From positions 15,367,565 through 15,431,564 of the forward strand of contig OZ023266.1 of assembly GCA_964006375.1 (NCBI GenBank): 64,000 bases of DNA. The letters run 5' to 3'. How positions within the stretch are numbered: position 1 is the first letter of the stretch; each line of letters begins with the position of its first letter. Shown here piece after piece: positions 14,380 through 30,028 of the stretch. The notes beneath the pieces are model-generated. The model saw only the letters and a list, made by a program, of their open reading frames with translations, had not been told where the DNA came from and searched no databases. A program made the position numbers and the translations under genes. This stretch comes from Tillus elongatus. Lineage: Eukaryota; Arthropoda; Insecta; Coleoptera; Cleridae.

Positions 14380-15090
14380 AATGCATCATGAGCCATTTTC
14401 CAGAAATGAAGTCTCCGAGGTGATTAAACAGCTTCATAAGTGAAAGGCACCCGGGCCTAATGGCGTCCAAAACATTTGACTGAAGATATTTGGGTGTACA
14501 CATCATCTATTGGCGGTGTTAATAAATGATGTTATGCTTGACCCAAAGAAGATGCCATTGTTTTTCGCACAAGGAGATACATATCTTCTGCCAAAGGACC
14601 AGCATTGGTCTGCAGACCCCGGCAGATAGCGACCAATAAATTCTCTTCCGATCCTATATAAGTTGATCACATCCTGTCTTGAGAAACGCAGATATGCGCA
14701 CTGTAAACGAAACAGCATAATTGCGAGCCAGCAAAAAGGGTGTGCGAAAGGATCTATAGGATGCAAAGAACAGCTAATAATTGATTTGGTTATGTGCAAG
14801 CAAGCTTACAATGGATGAAGAAATCTCTTTGCTGCCTACGTGGATTGATTACAAAAAGGCATTCGATTTAGTTCCACACGAATGGCTTATAAGTGTGCTG
14901 AATATCTATAAGATCGATCCATACATCCTGAGGTTCCTTGAACACACAATGTCTACCTGGATAAAAAAGATTCAGTTACGGGTACAAATGGGTGATAACA
15001 TCGTAACCAGCACGATACCAATCAGAAGAGGCATATTTCAAGGCGACTCGCTAAGCCCATTATGGTTTCCAATTTACTTCCAACGCCCTG
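14380..15090 (+). pseudogene. R2-like LINE, 5' half of reverse transcriptase
   Basis: Read in one main frame with interruptions: HPGPNGVQNI, FAQGDTYLLPKDQ, RPINSLPILYKLITSCLEKR (fingers), then VDYKKAFDLVPHEWL (motif A, D present) and IPIRRGIFQGDSLSPLWFP (motif B). It stops before motif C at about 15090. It starts right after the (AAT)n tail of the preceding copy, so 12.66-15.09 kb is a head-to-tail pair holding the 3' half of one copy and the 5' half of another. Several stops (about 14415, 14475, 14627, 14812) show it is dead. Confidence 0.8.
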
Positions 15091-15150
15091 TGGTACTGTC
15101 AAATCTCTGTTCCGTGTTGTTTATTGACTTCTTTGACATTTCATTTTACA

Positions 15151-16676
15151 TGTTGTGATGAAGTATTATTTCCTATCTGTCTGTGATAGAAAACGCATAA
15201 CTACTAAGTAAGTAATTAATTAAATAAGAAAAGAATCAAATACAAACTATATAAATATTTGCTAAAATATTTTCGCCATGAAATATTTTAAGGCGATTTA
15301 TATTTAATTAAACAGGTATTTCATACTTATTATCTTATCCGGTTGTGATAAGGTGATAAAATTCCAAGCATGGCAGAGTTTTTGGGCTGGCTGTGAAATT
15401 CATATAAAAGGAGAAGCAACACGGGGCACTGGCAGTATTGTTAATTCAGCCGTCAAGCTATTAAGTCGCCACCAGTCCGCACCAAGTCCGCATAAGTTTA
15501 CCGTCCGAACGTAACCGTTTCGACCGATTTCAGTATACGCAAATATTGTTATAGGTGAGATATTGTACGTTTTAATTAATCCATATTTTATAACGAATTT
15601 TCATATTTTTAAATCATCATTCGTCTCACTCCAAATCTACGTAATCGGGTTATTTCGGTCCTTCCTAGACAATTCCCGTATGTTAGATTGTCTTGCATTA
15701 TTTTTGTGAGGATGCTGAGGATTCACAGCTCACATAAATAATCGAGATATATTCATCTTGGTTTGATCCCGATAGGGACGCTGAGGATTCACAGCCTATC
15801 TAGGTCACTCCAAGTGATACTTTCCTTTCCAATTAGCCTTGTACACTTCATCTGGCTCCCGGATTTCCGCCCCATACAGTATAAGCTCTTGTGTTATTTT
15901 AGTGAGGACGGTGAGGATTCACAGCTCGCTAAAGTAATCAAGATGTTTTTGTCCCGATTTGACCCTAGCGGAGATGCTGAGAATTCACAGTCCGCATAGG
16001 CCTTCGGGAACTGTCATCCCGTCTCTCCCGTCTGCACTTTTTCGTCTCCGCTGTCCCCTGCTTCGACGGAGAAGTTATATCTAGTAGTCTGATGTTGTCT
16101 ATTGCTGTGTGTTGCCCGCCTGACGTATCCTCGCTTGAGTGAAATACCGTCCGTATCATATATACCTGACCGAATCCGTACGCTTCGTCACGCACTAACC
16201 TTTACCTCTTTAGCGAGATCCACGTGCCGAGTGATGTTAGTGTCCGCATATGTTATTTGTACGTATTTTGTAAATATTATTCTGTATAGATATATTTTGT
16301 AGATAGTTTGAAATCTGTAATATAGGGTTGGGTAGAGTAAAGAGCTTGATTAATTCTTATTTAACCCATTAACGTACAAAATCTGCCACACCTTTCGTTA
16401 AGACAGAAGTGGTCGGATCACACCGAGTCAGCGATTAAAGCCCGCTCACTCGGGGGTCACTAAATTTAGCCTATATTACCTAAAGGCTACCGAACCCTTC
16501 TCCACAGAGTTACCCAGGTACTCTGATCGGTATATCGGTCAGAGTTCAGTGAAAAGGTCGCAGACATCCTCAACAGGGAGTAAACCCTTTAAAAATCTGG
16601 CGCCCGAGATCCTCCGATTGTAGCCGTCAATCCTGGTCACCGAAAAACGGTGTGCAAGCCAAGGCCTCGTCACAAT
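15151..16676 (+). mobile_element. Candidate LTR or solo LTR
   Basis: Starts TGTTGTGATGAAG and ends CCTCGTCACAA, near inverted complements, as LTR ends often are. It contains a TATA box (TATAAAAG, 15403-15410) and, near the right end, TGGCGCCCGAGA (16598), which looks like the tRNA primer-binding site that follows LTRs. Two copies of a 196-bp unit (from 15706 and from 15902) each hold two GCTGAGGATTCACAGC-like near-palindromes. No gag or pol is adjacent. I could not establish a target duplication, and the primer-site position leaves the true 3' boundary uncertain. Confidence 0.4.
15403..15440 (+). promoter_or_regulatory. Putative TATA-type promoter inside the candidate LTR
   Basis: TATAAAAGG is followed about 25-30 bp downstream by GGCACTGGCAGTATTG, an initiator-like context with CAGT. 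The spacing fits a Pol II core promoter. Start-site use is not shown by sequence alone. Confidence 0.35.
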
Positions 16677-16679
16677 GTC

Positions 16680-17060
16680 ACATTCATTTTTGTTACGTCA
16701 CAAGTGCAAAGTGACGTCATAATGGTCATTGATGTATTTTGGTAACCAAGTAAGAATATATAAACATATATATTCTTTGCTTTTGCCACACACAGTAATA
16801 TTCTAAATATAATTAATTTCCACACACTAACAGGAAAATAGCTTGTTTTATTCATTACTTGATTACTTTCCAAATATAAAAAATATATATATTAGTTCAT
16901 GGACATAGTTTACATACATCTCTGACAATTTGAGTACCTTGCCTAACTGTCATCCTGAAGAAATGATAGACGGTTTCTGTTGATTAATTTGTGAACAAAA
17001 GATTTCTACTATAAAGGTATATTTCATGACATGACCTAACAAAATAGTCGTATACCATAG
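16680..17060. other. Unassigned sequence
   Basis: No recognisable gene. CAAAGTGACGTCATAATGG at 16708 contains a CRE-like TGACGTCA octamer, which may be chance. Confidence 0.35.

Positions 17061-17062
<2 letters not shown>

Positions 17063-17144
<82 letters not shown>
17063..17144. repeat. (AT)n microsatellite
   Basis: About 82 bp of pure AT dinucleotide ending in GTGTGC. Confidence 0.95.
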
Positions 17145-17149
<5 letters not shown>

Positions 17150-17331
17150 CACTGGTTGCCTGTTGTGACTCCGTGTATTTTTGCATCTTCATCCAGAGTG
17201 TTGCCACCTGGCTATAACCGTACTGATGATGGCTAATAAGCTTAAAACACGTGTATGCGGTTGGCTCCTTGCGGCTTTGCCCTTAACCCTTCTCCTTGTA
17301 TAGTACAGAAATGCCGTGTTATCAATCCTGA
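17145..17331 (+). repeat. Probable PLE or retrozyme 3' fragment with decayed hammerhead
   Basis: This short stretch between the AT tract and the mariner TIR contains the hammerhead-like motif listed separately. It has no coding sequence and is cut on the right by the mariner element. Confidence 0.45.
17217..17261 (+). ncRNA. Decayed hammerhead ribozyme
   Basis: Helix I ACCGTA / TGCGGT (17217-17222 with 17256-17261), core CTGATGA (17223-17229), stem II GGCT-AATA-AGCT, then TAAA where GAAA is required, and a palindromic stem III ACACGTGT followed by A as a GUA cleavage site. The G-to-T change hits G12, the catalytic general base, so it should be inactive. The rest of the fold is well preserved. 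Confidence 0.6.
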
Positions 17332-17333
17332 TA

Positions 17334-19893
17334 CAGGGTGTCCCACGTCGAGTAATGTATTAGATTATTTCCGAAAATATACATTTTTGAGTGCAGAGAA
17401 TTTGTATACGCGGGTCTCCGAAGATGCTCTATTTAATGGAAATAATTTCCAAAATAGCGGACTTCCGGTTACATCGTAAATATATATATATATATATATA
17501 TAAATATCGTTATTTCAAATAAAACACTCTGTATATTATTGCATTTTTAGAATACTCATCTAATTTTAGGTTAAAAGTTATTAGGACATGCTCTCCCTAT
17601 CTTCAACTGTTTTCGAGTTATGTCAATTTATTTGAGAATTCTGTTCAAAAGGAGGCTGACATAATGAAGGTGATTTTGTGTCGTGTTAGGATGCTGAAAA
17701 TTCTTTAATTTGTCAGACACGTTCCAAGGCCGTTAAGCTTCGACATGATTGTGAGGAAAAATTGTTTCATATACAGGGTGTTTTGTAGGATGTATTACAA
17801 TTTGGTGTGCTTTAAACTATAACACCTCATTTATTTCAAATGCAACTATCTGTATATTATCTTCTCGTTGAATAGAGCAGATAATTCTCTTTCAAACTGT
17901 CTTAGCATTCCCTATACCTAAAGTTGATCATTGTCGAGATATTTGCGGTTTACCAAAAAAAAAATTAATATTTATGAAATTTCAACAAATAACAGAGAAT
18001 AACCAAAAGTATTGAAAGTTTAAAATGATTATGACTAGCTAACAAACTCATAATTGATATTTGTTTAAATTATGTACCATTTGCACTAATACATTGCTCT
18101 AAGCGTATTACAACTCCTTCACTTGTTGTACGCCGTATTTCTGCGTGATCAATATTATCCAAACAATTACGGACTCTATCTTCAAGTTCTTGCCTAGTGT
18201 TGACTGGAGTCGCATAAACATCTTATTTCAATTTACCCCATAGGTAAAAACCCAGAGAAGTGAGGTCGGACGACCGTGGGGGCCAATTGTATATTCCGCC
18301 GCGTCCCATCCACCCCCCTCCGAATTCATCATTTAAAAAGCTCCTGACCTCTGCTGAATAATGCGCAGGAGCCCTATCTAGTTGATACCAACAATTCACA
18401 TTCGCAGTAAGTGGTAAATTGTCCAAGAAATTAGAGGCAGTGGTTCGCAAAATCTCTAGGTATTGCACAGCTGTCAGATTATTATCGTAAATGCAGTACG
18501 ATATTTTATCATCCATCAGAAGAGCAAACAAGTTGAAGCTGAATTTTCTCTGAAAACAGCGTTCTCTTTTGACATGAGGATTATCTTGAGCCCAGTAGTG
18601 AATATTATGTCTGTTAAATATTCCTTCATGGAACATCTCTGTTTCGTCGGTCCAAATTATGCTTTTCAGAAACAAAGATTCGTTTCAGTGTCTTTCAATG
18701 AGAGTGTGACAAAATTTAATTCGGTGGGCTGGGTCGTTCGGTTCCAGAGCTTGTACACTTATAAATTTATAATTATGCATCTTATGCTTGGACAATATTC
18801 TCTGTATGGAGGAACGTGCTATGTTCATGTCATGTTCAGCTGAACGTATTGACGTCTTTGGATGAGCTTCGAAATAAGACAACACAGAAATTTGTGTGTC
18901 TTCGTCTTCTGTAACTGGAACTGATCTTGATGTTTGTTTAATCGTGCAACTTCCCGTTCTCAAGAAATTGGTTTCATAACGTCTAAATTTCAACGCAGTC
19001 ATTGGCGAGGACTCGGGATACCTATCATTAAACAGCCGACATGTTTTGCTGACCACTCTGTTGCACTCTCCATAAAAATAAAATAAATTCAGCAATTGTT
19101 CGTTTGAACAGTTGGCATTATCCATTATAACGTAGAATTCCTATTAATTCAGACAACAAAGACATAATAACTCACGTTGTGAATGACAGAAATATAAAAC
19201 TGACAATAAACGTGAAAATGTCAAACATTACATAGCACTAGAATTCATACAGATTTTCGACATACTCCTAAATTTGTCTTTTCTTTTGGTAAACCGCAAA
19301 TATCTCGACAATTATCAACTTTAGGTATATAGAATGCTAATACAGTTTGAAAGAGAATTATCTGCTCTATACAATGAGAAGATAATATACAGAGTATTCT
19401 ATTTCAAATAAATGAGTTATTATAGTTTAAAGCACACCAAGTTCTAATACATCCTACAAAACACTCTGTATATGAGACAATTTTTCCTCACAATCATATC
19501 GAAGCTTAATGGCCTTGGAACGTGTCTGACAAATTAAAGAATTTTCAGCATCCTAACACGACACGAAATCACCTTAATTAAGTCAGCCTCCCCTTGAACA
19601 GAATTCTCAAATAAATTGACATTACTCGAAAACAGTTAAAGATAGTGAGAGCATACTTTAACAACTTTTAATCTAAAATTAGATGAGTATTCTAAAAATG
19701 CAATAATAAACAGGGTGTTCTATTTGAAATATCGAGGTTTATATCTATTTACGGTGTAACCGCAAGTCCGCCATTTTGTAAATTATTTCCATTAAATAGA
19801 GCATTTTCAGAAACCCCCGTATACAAATTTTTAGCACTCAAAATATATATTTTCGGAAATAATCTAATACATTACTCGACGTGGGACAGCCTA
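17334..19893 (-). mobile_element. Mariner element with ~610-627 bp terminal inverted repeats
   Basis: The left TIR is 17334-17960 and the right TIR 19284-19893. The left starts CAGGGTGTCCCACGTCGAG and the right, reverse complemented, TAGGCTGTCCCACGTCGAG. The two arms remain alignable through their whole length (for example CGAGATATTTGCGGTTTACC at the inner end). TA dinucleotides flank both ends (17332-17333 and 19894-19895), the expected mariner target duplication. Total length is 2560 bp. A small (AT)n expansion (17479-17502) sits in the left arm only. The single gene runs on the minus strand between the arms. Confidence 0.9.
18070..19125 (-). pseudogene. Mariner transposase (DUF4817-type N-terminus), two nonsense codons
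   Basis: The DNA strand-transfer enzyme of the surrounding element. One frame runs from ATG at 19125 to TAA at 18070 (351 codons), interrupted only by TGA at 18685-18687 and TAA at 18223-18225. The N-terminus is the helix-turn-helix region (NEQLLNLFYFYGECNRVVSKTCRLF, RSSIQRILSKHKMHNYKF). The catalytic aspartates are all recognisable: WTDETEMF, YQLDRAPAHYS, and WPPRSSDLTSLGFYLWGKL, with 36 residues between the second and third by my count. The C-terminus reads TRQELEDRVRNCLDNID ... GVVIRLEQCISANGT. With only two stops and no frameshift it is the best-preserved transposase frame here and may be a fairly recent loss. Confidence 0.9.
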
Positions 19894-19898
19894 TATAG

Positions 19899-21570
<1,672 letters not shown>

Positions 21571-21575
21571 CTTTT

Positions 21576-21750
<175 letters not shown>

Positions 21751-24321
21751 TAGTGGCGTGAGTTCCATGGAAGCAAGGGAAGCTTTGCTCCCTTAAAATA
21801 ACGACTACATACCTAAACCGCCTTATTTAAAATTTCTTTTGTATTTTAAATATTAAATGTCAAATTCTGAAACTAATATAATCATTAAAATTTTTATTTC
21901 GCAAGCTCACACACATAATTATTTATTATGCATCATACTGTATTTGTATATACGCTCCTGGCAATGACGTCGTCACAGTAAATGCGACTGTCAGCGGACA
22001 GCATGAACCTGATCTGATACTAGGAGTGGATGCAATGACTTCAGTTACATACACGTAGTCAGCAGGCAACTCTATGAAAGAAACCCCTGCTCGGTGCGAT
22101 GTACGCGTGTTTTTAGCACGTGTTGTATTACGAAGACCCGGGTCGCGTACAACGTGAATGTGGCTGATTATTTCGTAGATATAGGCAGTTGGCTACGTTA
22201 AATACATTGGCATTTTATGATTATTAATATGGCTGCAAGTAGATCAGCTTTTAACAGCGGTGACGGTGGGGGTAAGGATTTACAAACTTTACAAACAAGT
22301 GGTAATAATAACTGTGATTGTATTGTATGTTTTTTGATACCTAAAGGATTTTCAGCTTTACAGTTTGCTGAAAAACTTGCTATTATTAATAAAGGTAGGC
22401 CGAAACCCACTCTAAAAAACTTAAGTTAAAGAATTAAAACATGTACCTATTCGACATTTCAACGCGAAAAAAACTTATAAACAATATGAATGGTTAACGG
22501 GTTGTGAAAACAGGAATAAACTGTTTTGTTGGTCTTGCAATCTATTTGTGACTGAAAAGGGGTGTGGAATAAAAGTGGGTTTTCCGACTTGAATAATCTA
22601 CATAAACTAGTACAAAGACATGTTATGTCTAAAGCGCATTTACAGACCATTTTAAAATTAAGTGTCTTTGCAAAAACGCGAATTGAGTACGCCATTGACA
22701 AGCAGATAGAAATTAGTCATGGCCAACACAATGAACTGGTTGATAAAAACAGAAACATATTAAAAAGACTTATTGATGTTGTGTGTTTTCTTGGTCAGCA
22801 TGAATTGGGCTAGGGGTCATGACGAAACAATTACATCTGCAAATAGAGGAAACTTTCAAGACCTAGTTTCTTTAATATCCAAATACGACATTTGTTTAAA
22901 AAATCACTTGGAACAGTCTGTTTTTCGCGGGACATCAAATCGCATTCAGAATGACTTAATTTCGGCTGCTCCCACTATTATTTTGAACAGAATTAAATCT
23001 GAAATTAAACATATTCGTTTCATTGCTATTGTTCTAGATTAAACAACCGATGTAACTAATTTAAGTCAACTATCTGTAGTAATACGCTACGTAAAAATAG
23101 ATGGCAGTGTACAAGAAAGATTTTTAGGCTTTAAAAATGTGACAGAAGATCGTACCGCAAACGCTCTATATAAAATTGTGCCTAATATTATGAAAGATAT
23201 TGAGGAGGCTGATAATAAATTAATTGCCCAAAGCTATGATGGGACTGCTGTTATGTGTGTAAAGTGCGGGAAACGTTCTCCATTGCTCTATTTGTACACT
23301 GTTGTGCTCATAAATTTAATTTAATTTTATCCCAATATATAATTCATATTAAAGAATGTAATGAATCGTTAATTTAACTTTTTGAAAATATAATGGAAAA
23401 TAGCAAAAATTGGGACGCAGAAACAATAAATAGTTCTAGAGGATTTTTTGATGGTTTGAAAGGAGACTTTAATTTTAATTTTTTACTTAATATATTTTCG
23501 GAAATATCTCCGTTTTCAGATAATGTATGTAACATATTGCACTGTAAAATAAATGACATTGGTTTTTGCCTGAAAAAAAATAGTGAATTTAAATCCATTG
23601 TATTTCAAAAAAGGAATGAATTTGATAAGTTCTGGGAAAAAAACAATTGAATTAGGAGAAGTGAAGCCACGAAGAAAGGGTGTGCGCACTGATAATGTGG
23701 GAGACCTTCGAACTTCGTACCGCCGCCTTTTCTACGAAAATATAGATCAAATTCAGCAGCAAATTAACTGCAGATTTTATCATCTCAGTGACCTGAAATT
23801 TCTTGAATTGTGTAATTTTGGAGGATTTAAAGGGATACCTTTCCCAGAAGATTCATTCATATCATTATTTCACCACTATGGACATTAATTTGACAAAGCC
23901 TTATTACGATCAGGACTCACAGTCATTTATGAACCCGATGTTATTGACACAAAAACTAACGCGAGTGAGCTTTTAACTTTCTTAAAACAATCAAAATTGG
24001 AAAATGCATATTCTGAAGTGTTCAAATTATGTGAATTAGTATTAACAATTCATGCTACTAGTGCATCTTTAGAACGAAATTTTTCTACATTGAAACGTAT
24101 CAAGAGTTTTGTTAGAAATTCAACAGGACAGGAAAAACTTTCCCAAATTTCAATTTTATCAGTTGAAAATAAACTAGTCCAGGAAATGTCGCAGAATCCA
24201 CACTTACATGACGACATTATTAACTAATTTTCCAAAAACAACAGAAGAATTGAGTTAGACTACAAATAGGTAAATTTCTGAGAATTGCTTCCCTTATTTG
24301 AAATGTCACCGCACGCCCCTG
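21751..24321 (+). mobile_element. hAT element (ZMYM1/TTF type) with TIRs and 8-bp target duplication
   Basis: The left end TAGTGGCGTGAG and the right end (reverse complement CAGGGGCGTGCG) match at 9 of 12 positions. Direct flanks GTATGTAT (21743-21750) and GTATGTGT (24322-24329) agree at 7 of 8, fitting the 8-bp hAT target duplication. Length is 2571 bp, enough for the single transposase gene. It was inserted immediately after an (AT)n tract of the AT-module. Confidence 0.85.
22217..24227 (+). pseudogene. hAT transposase, ZMYM1-like with TTF zinc finger, multiply broken
   Basis: The frame begins about 22217 (MAASRSAFNSGDGGGKDLQ). A TTF-type zinc-binding region follows (YEWLTGCENRNKLFCWSCN ... 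GVWNKSGFSDLNNLHKLVQRH). After it come RGHDETITSANRGNFQDLVS, the first catalytic segment VLD-stop-TTDVTNLSQLSVVIRY (a stop at 23041, where an acidic residue normally stands), VQERFLGFKNVTEDRTA and KLIAQSYDGTAVM. The C-terminal dimerisation domain is HATSASLERNFSTLKRIKSF ... QEKLSQISILSVENKL, with a stop at 24225. Frameshifts near 22560 and 22800, several stops, and a lost stretch around 23270-23400 show it is nonfunctional. Confidence 0.85.
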
Positions 24322-24600
24322 GTATGTGTGTATGTATCCGAGCCATAACTCAAAAAATACCAAACTGATTTCAATCAAATTCGGCCGAAATCTTGTTTGG
24401 GCGAAAACCGAGGTCGAGTTCGTTAATCAGCCCTTATGCTCAAGATTTTCCGGTGGAAAACTTTTTGAAAATGCTATATTTTTGTAAGTATGAAAGTAAC
24501 TGGCATGATATTTTACATGTGGCTAGAAATGATGCAAATAAACCTATGTTGTGAATTTTAAGTAATTTGGTACACAATATTTAGAGTTTTTTCCAAATTA
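24322..24600 (+). repeat. AT-module right half (arm C)
   Basis: GTATGTGTGTATGTATCCGAGC then CATAACTCAAAAAATACCAA, the same arm C as at 2.65 and 34.3 kb. It is separated from its left half by the hAT element. Confidence 0.7.
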
Positions 24601-24630
24601 AAAATAAAATCCCAAAGACATGCATTGAGA

Positions 24631-26320
<1,690 letters not shown>

Positions 26321-26329
26321 ATTTTTCTC

Positions 26330-26545
26330 AAAAGGAGTTAGAATGCAAGATTTTTTTGATAATAGAGATATATCGATGGTAACACTTTCAAAAGAATTCT
26401 TCAAATGTGCGCATACTAGGACCTCTAAAATCGATCTTCAAGGTCTATGTAAGTTTAAAGTATTAACTTTACTAATATGCCGTCTAATAATAGTGTATAA
26501 TTTCAATGAAAATTCGCTAGTATAACGCACTTGCTGCGTCCCGAA
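26330..26545 (+). repeat. Arm B variant and MITE-G right end
   Basis: Arm-B-like 'aattcttcaaatgtgcgcatactaggacc' at 26395 without an AT tract, then a MITE-G right end (AACGCACTTGCTGCGTCC, 26524-26541). Confidence 0.6.
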
Positions 26546-27290
26546 ATTTTTTTTAAACTTAGTTGCAGATTAGGTATATAAGTTGAATTTTATGTATCCT
26601 TTAGGGAAATTTTTTGTAAAAAATAGTTAATTTTTCAGAATTTTTTTTGTGTTTCCGTAGATATCATTGTTTCTAGATTTTTGTGACATTTTGGTAACAA
26701 ATGTTTAATAAGTTATTATTAAAAACATTTTTGCGGATTTTCGTGAAAGAATTGAAAATTTTCATGTACATTTTTTGGGAGTGCCGTCGGAAAGCTTTTT
26801 GTGGAGAATTATATCTTGTTAGGTGCGTAAATAGCTTGAACAGGTTCGTTGGACAGAAAAATTGGACCGGTTTTGGGGGAATATCTTAAGTTTATTTTTC
26901 AAATATTTTTTGTACTTTTTCAAAGAATAAAGTTATTTTGATGAAATATGGTACATTGTTGTTACTATATAGGTTATACCGGTAACCAAATTTGATGCCT
27001 GCCTTCATGTTGTGTGTGTTGTCTTCGTTCATGGCTGCGGTCGTCAGACCATTCGCACATTTTTAGCCTGCCTTCATTAAAAAGACATTTTTGCTATGAA
27101 TAACATTTTTATAAAAATTCCAAATTTGATTCCTGCCTTCATGATGGGTGTGTTATCTTCGTTCATGGCTGCGGTCGTCCGATCATTCGCACATTTTAGC
27201 CTGCCTTCATTAAAAAGACATTTTTGCTATGAAAAACATTTTTATTAAAATTCTCTACTATAGCGCACTTGCTGCGTCAAGACTTTTTGT
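26546..27290 (+). mobile_element. MITE-G derivative with internal tandem duplication
   Basis: Right-hand MITE-G interior (TGGTACATTGTTGTTACTATATAGG, TTGATGCCTGCC) ending in the right TIR GCGCACTTGCTGCGTC (27266). A 134-bp unit starting CCAAATTTGATGCCTGCC at 26986 is repeated from 27120 to about 27253. Each unit carries TCTTCGTTCATGGCTGCGG, absent from other MITE-G copies here. Confidence 0.65.
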
Positions 27291-28335
27291 ATTATTCTGT
27301 CCTCGCCAAATAACTTTTTTTTGTTATACATTCTAAAACTGTTAATTGAGATAACGGTGAGTTTTAAATATGTTTTTTTCAGTAGCTTCCATGGCTATCC
27401 AAACCATATCAATTTTAAAAGTAATTCGCCTTTAAGTCCATTACTAACTGATCATAATAAACTTCCCTCCAAAAATACTTTTCACTTCAGCCATCTTTCG
27501 TATGAGGTTGGAGAAGCCGTAACTAAACACCGTGGTCCGAGAACAAAATAATCAGCGCTTGAAAATAAAGACTGCCTTTTAAATATCGGTATCAATATAC
27601 TAAAATATAGCACACATGTGGTTCTAGAAGACAGTAAGCCTGCGATATAAGTTTGGCTTGCCCTGTGGGGGTTGCAGGGGGTTGTAGAACCTTCGGTGTA
27701 GTTCCGGGGGGATCTGTAGATAGCATTGTATATGAGGTCCGTTAGACTGGACATAGTTTAAGCCGTCCCATAAACAAGAAGCTATCGGGCCATCAGTCGG
27801 GGCCAGTCCCGTGTTCTGGCTCGCTCCTGATCCCCGAGGTAAACATCGTAACTTCCCCCTATCATGCCACGATATACCACTAAAGCTACATACACCTATA
27901 TTATACATGGCAACCAGGAAAACACTGCGCGACCTGGAACAGCTCTCCAATCATAGTTCCGTCTACAATATGGAGCCGAGTATGGACAGCTGAATGTCGC
28001 CAAAGTAGAACGAATGTGTGATAGAGTGTTCTTTGGATATAACATGCCTTGTTTCTGGAAAATGTCATAAAGGGATCGCTGTTTTCATGTATGCTTTGAG
28101 CTTGCTGATCGTAATAACATGCTGTTTGCTAAGAATATATGTTGACAGGCATTTACTTAGATTTTATTAATAGGAAAGAATTATTTATTGATAAAAATTA
28201 ACGAATTACTGAGAGTTATATTTACGTCTGCCAGCCATGTCATAAATTAATGTTAAATAATAATAATAACAATAATAATAATAATAATAATAATAAATTT
28301 AAAAAATAAGCGTAAATAAAAAAAGAATAAGCGTA
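27291..28335. other. Unassigned region ending in (AAT)n
   Basis: No gene was recognised. An (AAT)n-rich tract at 28255-28294 lies just before the R2-like LINE fragment, and other such tracts in the window are LINE tails. Confidence 0.4.
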
Positions 28336-30028
28336 ATATTTCCATCGATTCTGTTCCGCAAACTTGGCTACTCGAGGTACTGCGACTATACAGGGTTGAC
28401 GCACCTCTCATAGGATCCCTGAAGGTAGGCATGCAAAATTGTCGTACTCACTTTATATCCGCAGCCTGGATGCTACAACCACCTCAGTGGAACTCCATAT
28501 CAACAGAGGGATCTTCCAGGGGGACAGTTTAAGTCCCCTCTGGTTCTGTCTAGCTATGAACCCATTAGGGCATATGTTAAACAAGACTTCCTACGGATAT
28601 AACATCGAACAAAGTAATGTGGGACGGGTTACTCACCAGTTATACATGGACGATTTGAGGCTCTACTCCAGGAATGCTGACGAGCTAGGAAGCATGATGG
28701 AGATTGTGAAGGGCTTTAGCGACGTGATCCGTATGGAATTCGGGCTGAACAAGTGTGTGGTTCTCCACGTTAAACGCGGCCGACCAGTAACGGAGCAGGA
28801 TATAATGCTTACGTCAGGCGAATTAATTCAGGGCCTTGTCGCTGATGGCGCCTACCAGTACTTGGGCATTCAACAACTGATCTCTGTGAAGACAACAGAG
28901 ATAAGGCAGGCTGTGGAGGACAAAGCATTGGCTAGTGTGAGCAAGGTGTGCAAAACTTACCTGTCCGGCAGAAATAAAATCAGAGAGTCATAAACACTTA
29001 GGCAGTCCCTGTTGCCACCTATAATGTTGGCATTCTCGACTGTTCAAAAATTGCTCTTCAGGAGTTTGACAGAAAGATTCGCTCCGTTATGAAAACACAT
29101 CGAATGCTGCATACTAGGGCTTCCTTGCAACGCTTGTACTTTGTTCGAGACATGGGCGAACGTGGACTCATCTAGCTGGAGGTGATGTGTGACAGAGAAT
29201 GCACGTGGCTCAGAAAAACTTCTGGGGGCATAGGCAACCGCTGGTGCAGTGTGTGCCGAGAAAAAAGATACGGTTGGACCCTTTCTACCTTAAGCAGCCT
29301 GATCAAGATTACGTCCTTATTGTTGTTTCGAGTGTGGATAAGCTCCGGCGCGCATGGAGGGAGATCGAGCTGCACGGACGCTTCACCGTATGCCCAACGG
29401 CACCTCATGACTTCGGCGTATCAACGGAGTGGGGAATGTTTAAGGACAACAGGCTTGTTTGCTGAAACAGAGGGATTTCTATGTGCGATACAAGATCAGG
29501 TTATTAACGCGCGCGTACCAGCGGCACATCATGAAGCGAGATGTTAGCTACATGTGTAGACTCTATCAAAAAAAAAAGCCGGAAGCCATTCAGCATTTCG
29601 CTGGCGCTTGTGATTCTCTGGCCCAGTCAGATTACTAGAAACACCATGACAATGTAGCCAAGGTCGTCAATCAGGTCTTGGCAAAACATTACACCGTTAT
29701 CGAGTCGGAAGCCCTCCATTAGAAATGCAAGCCTGAAGGTGTTGTTCAATAGGGTCAGGAGAGATTGCTGAGGGACCTCCCGGTGGTCACCGACAAAGCA
29801 GTTCTCCCACTTCCTATTTACTACTCCTCATCTAAGAAGAATGCAGAAAGCAACGATTCTTGAGACATCCAACATCGTTGGGAAAGTCCTTTCCCTGTAA
29901 CCATACGAATATATAATGCTACGTTTACCGCTATAGTCTCCGGGTGAACAAAGATGAACGTGATGCAAATATCTTGTTCCGTGAGGAACCGAGTGCGCCA
30001 TGAGTAAAAAGGAGATAACAAAACAATG

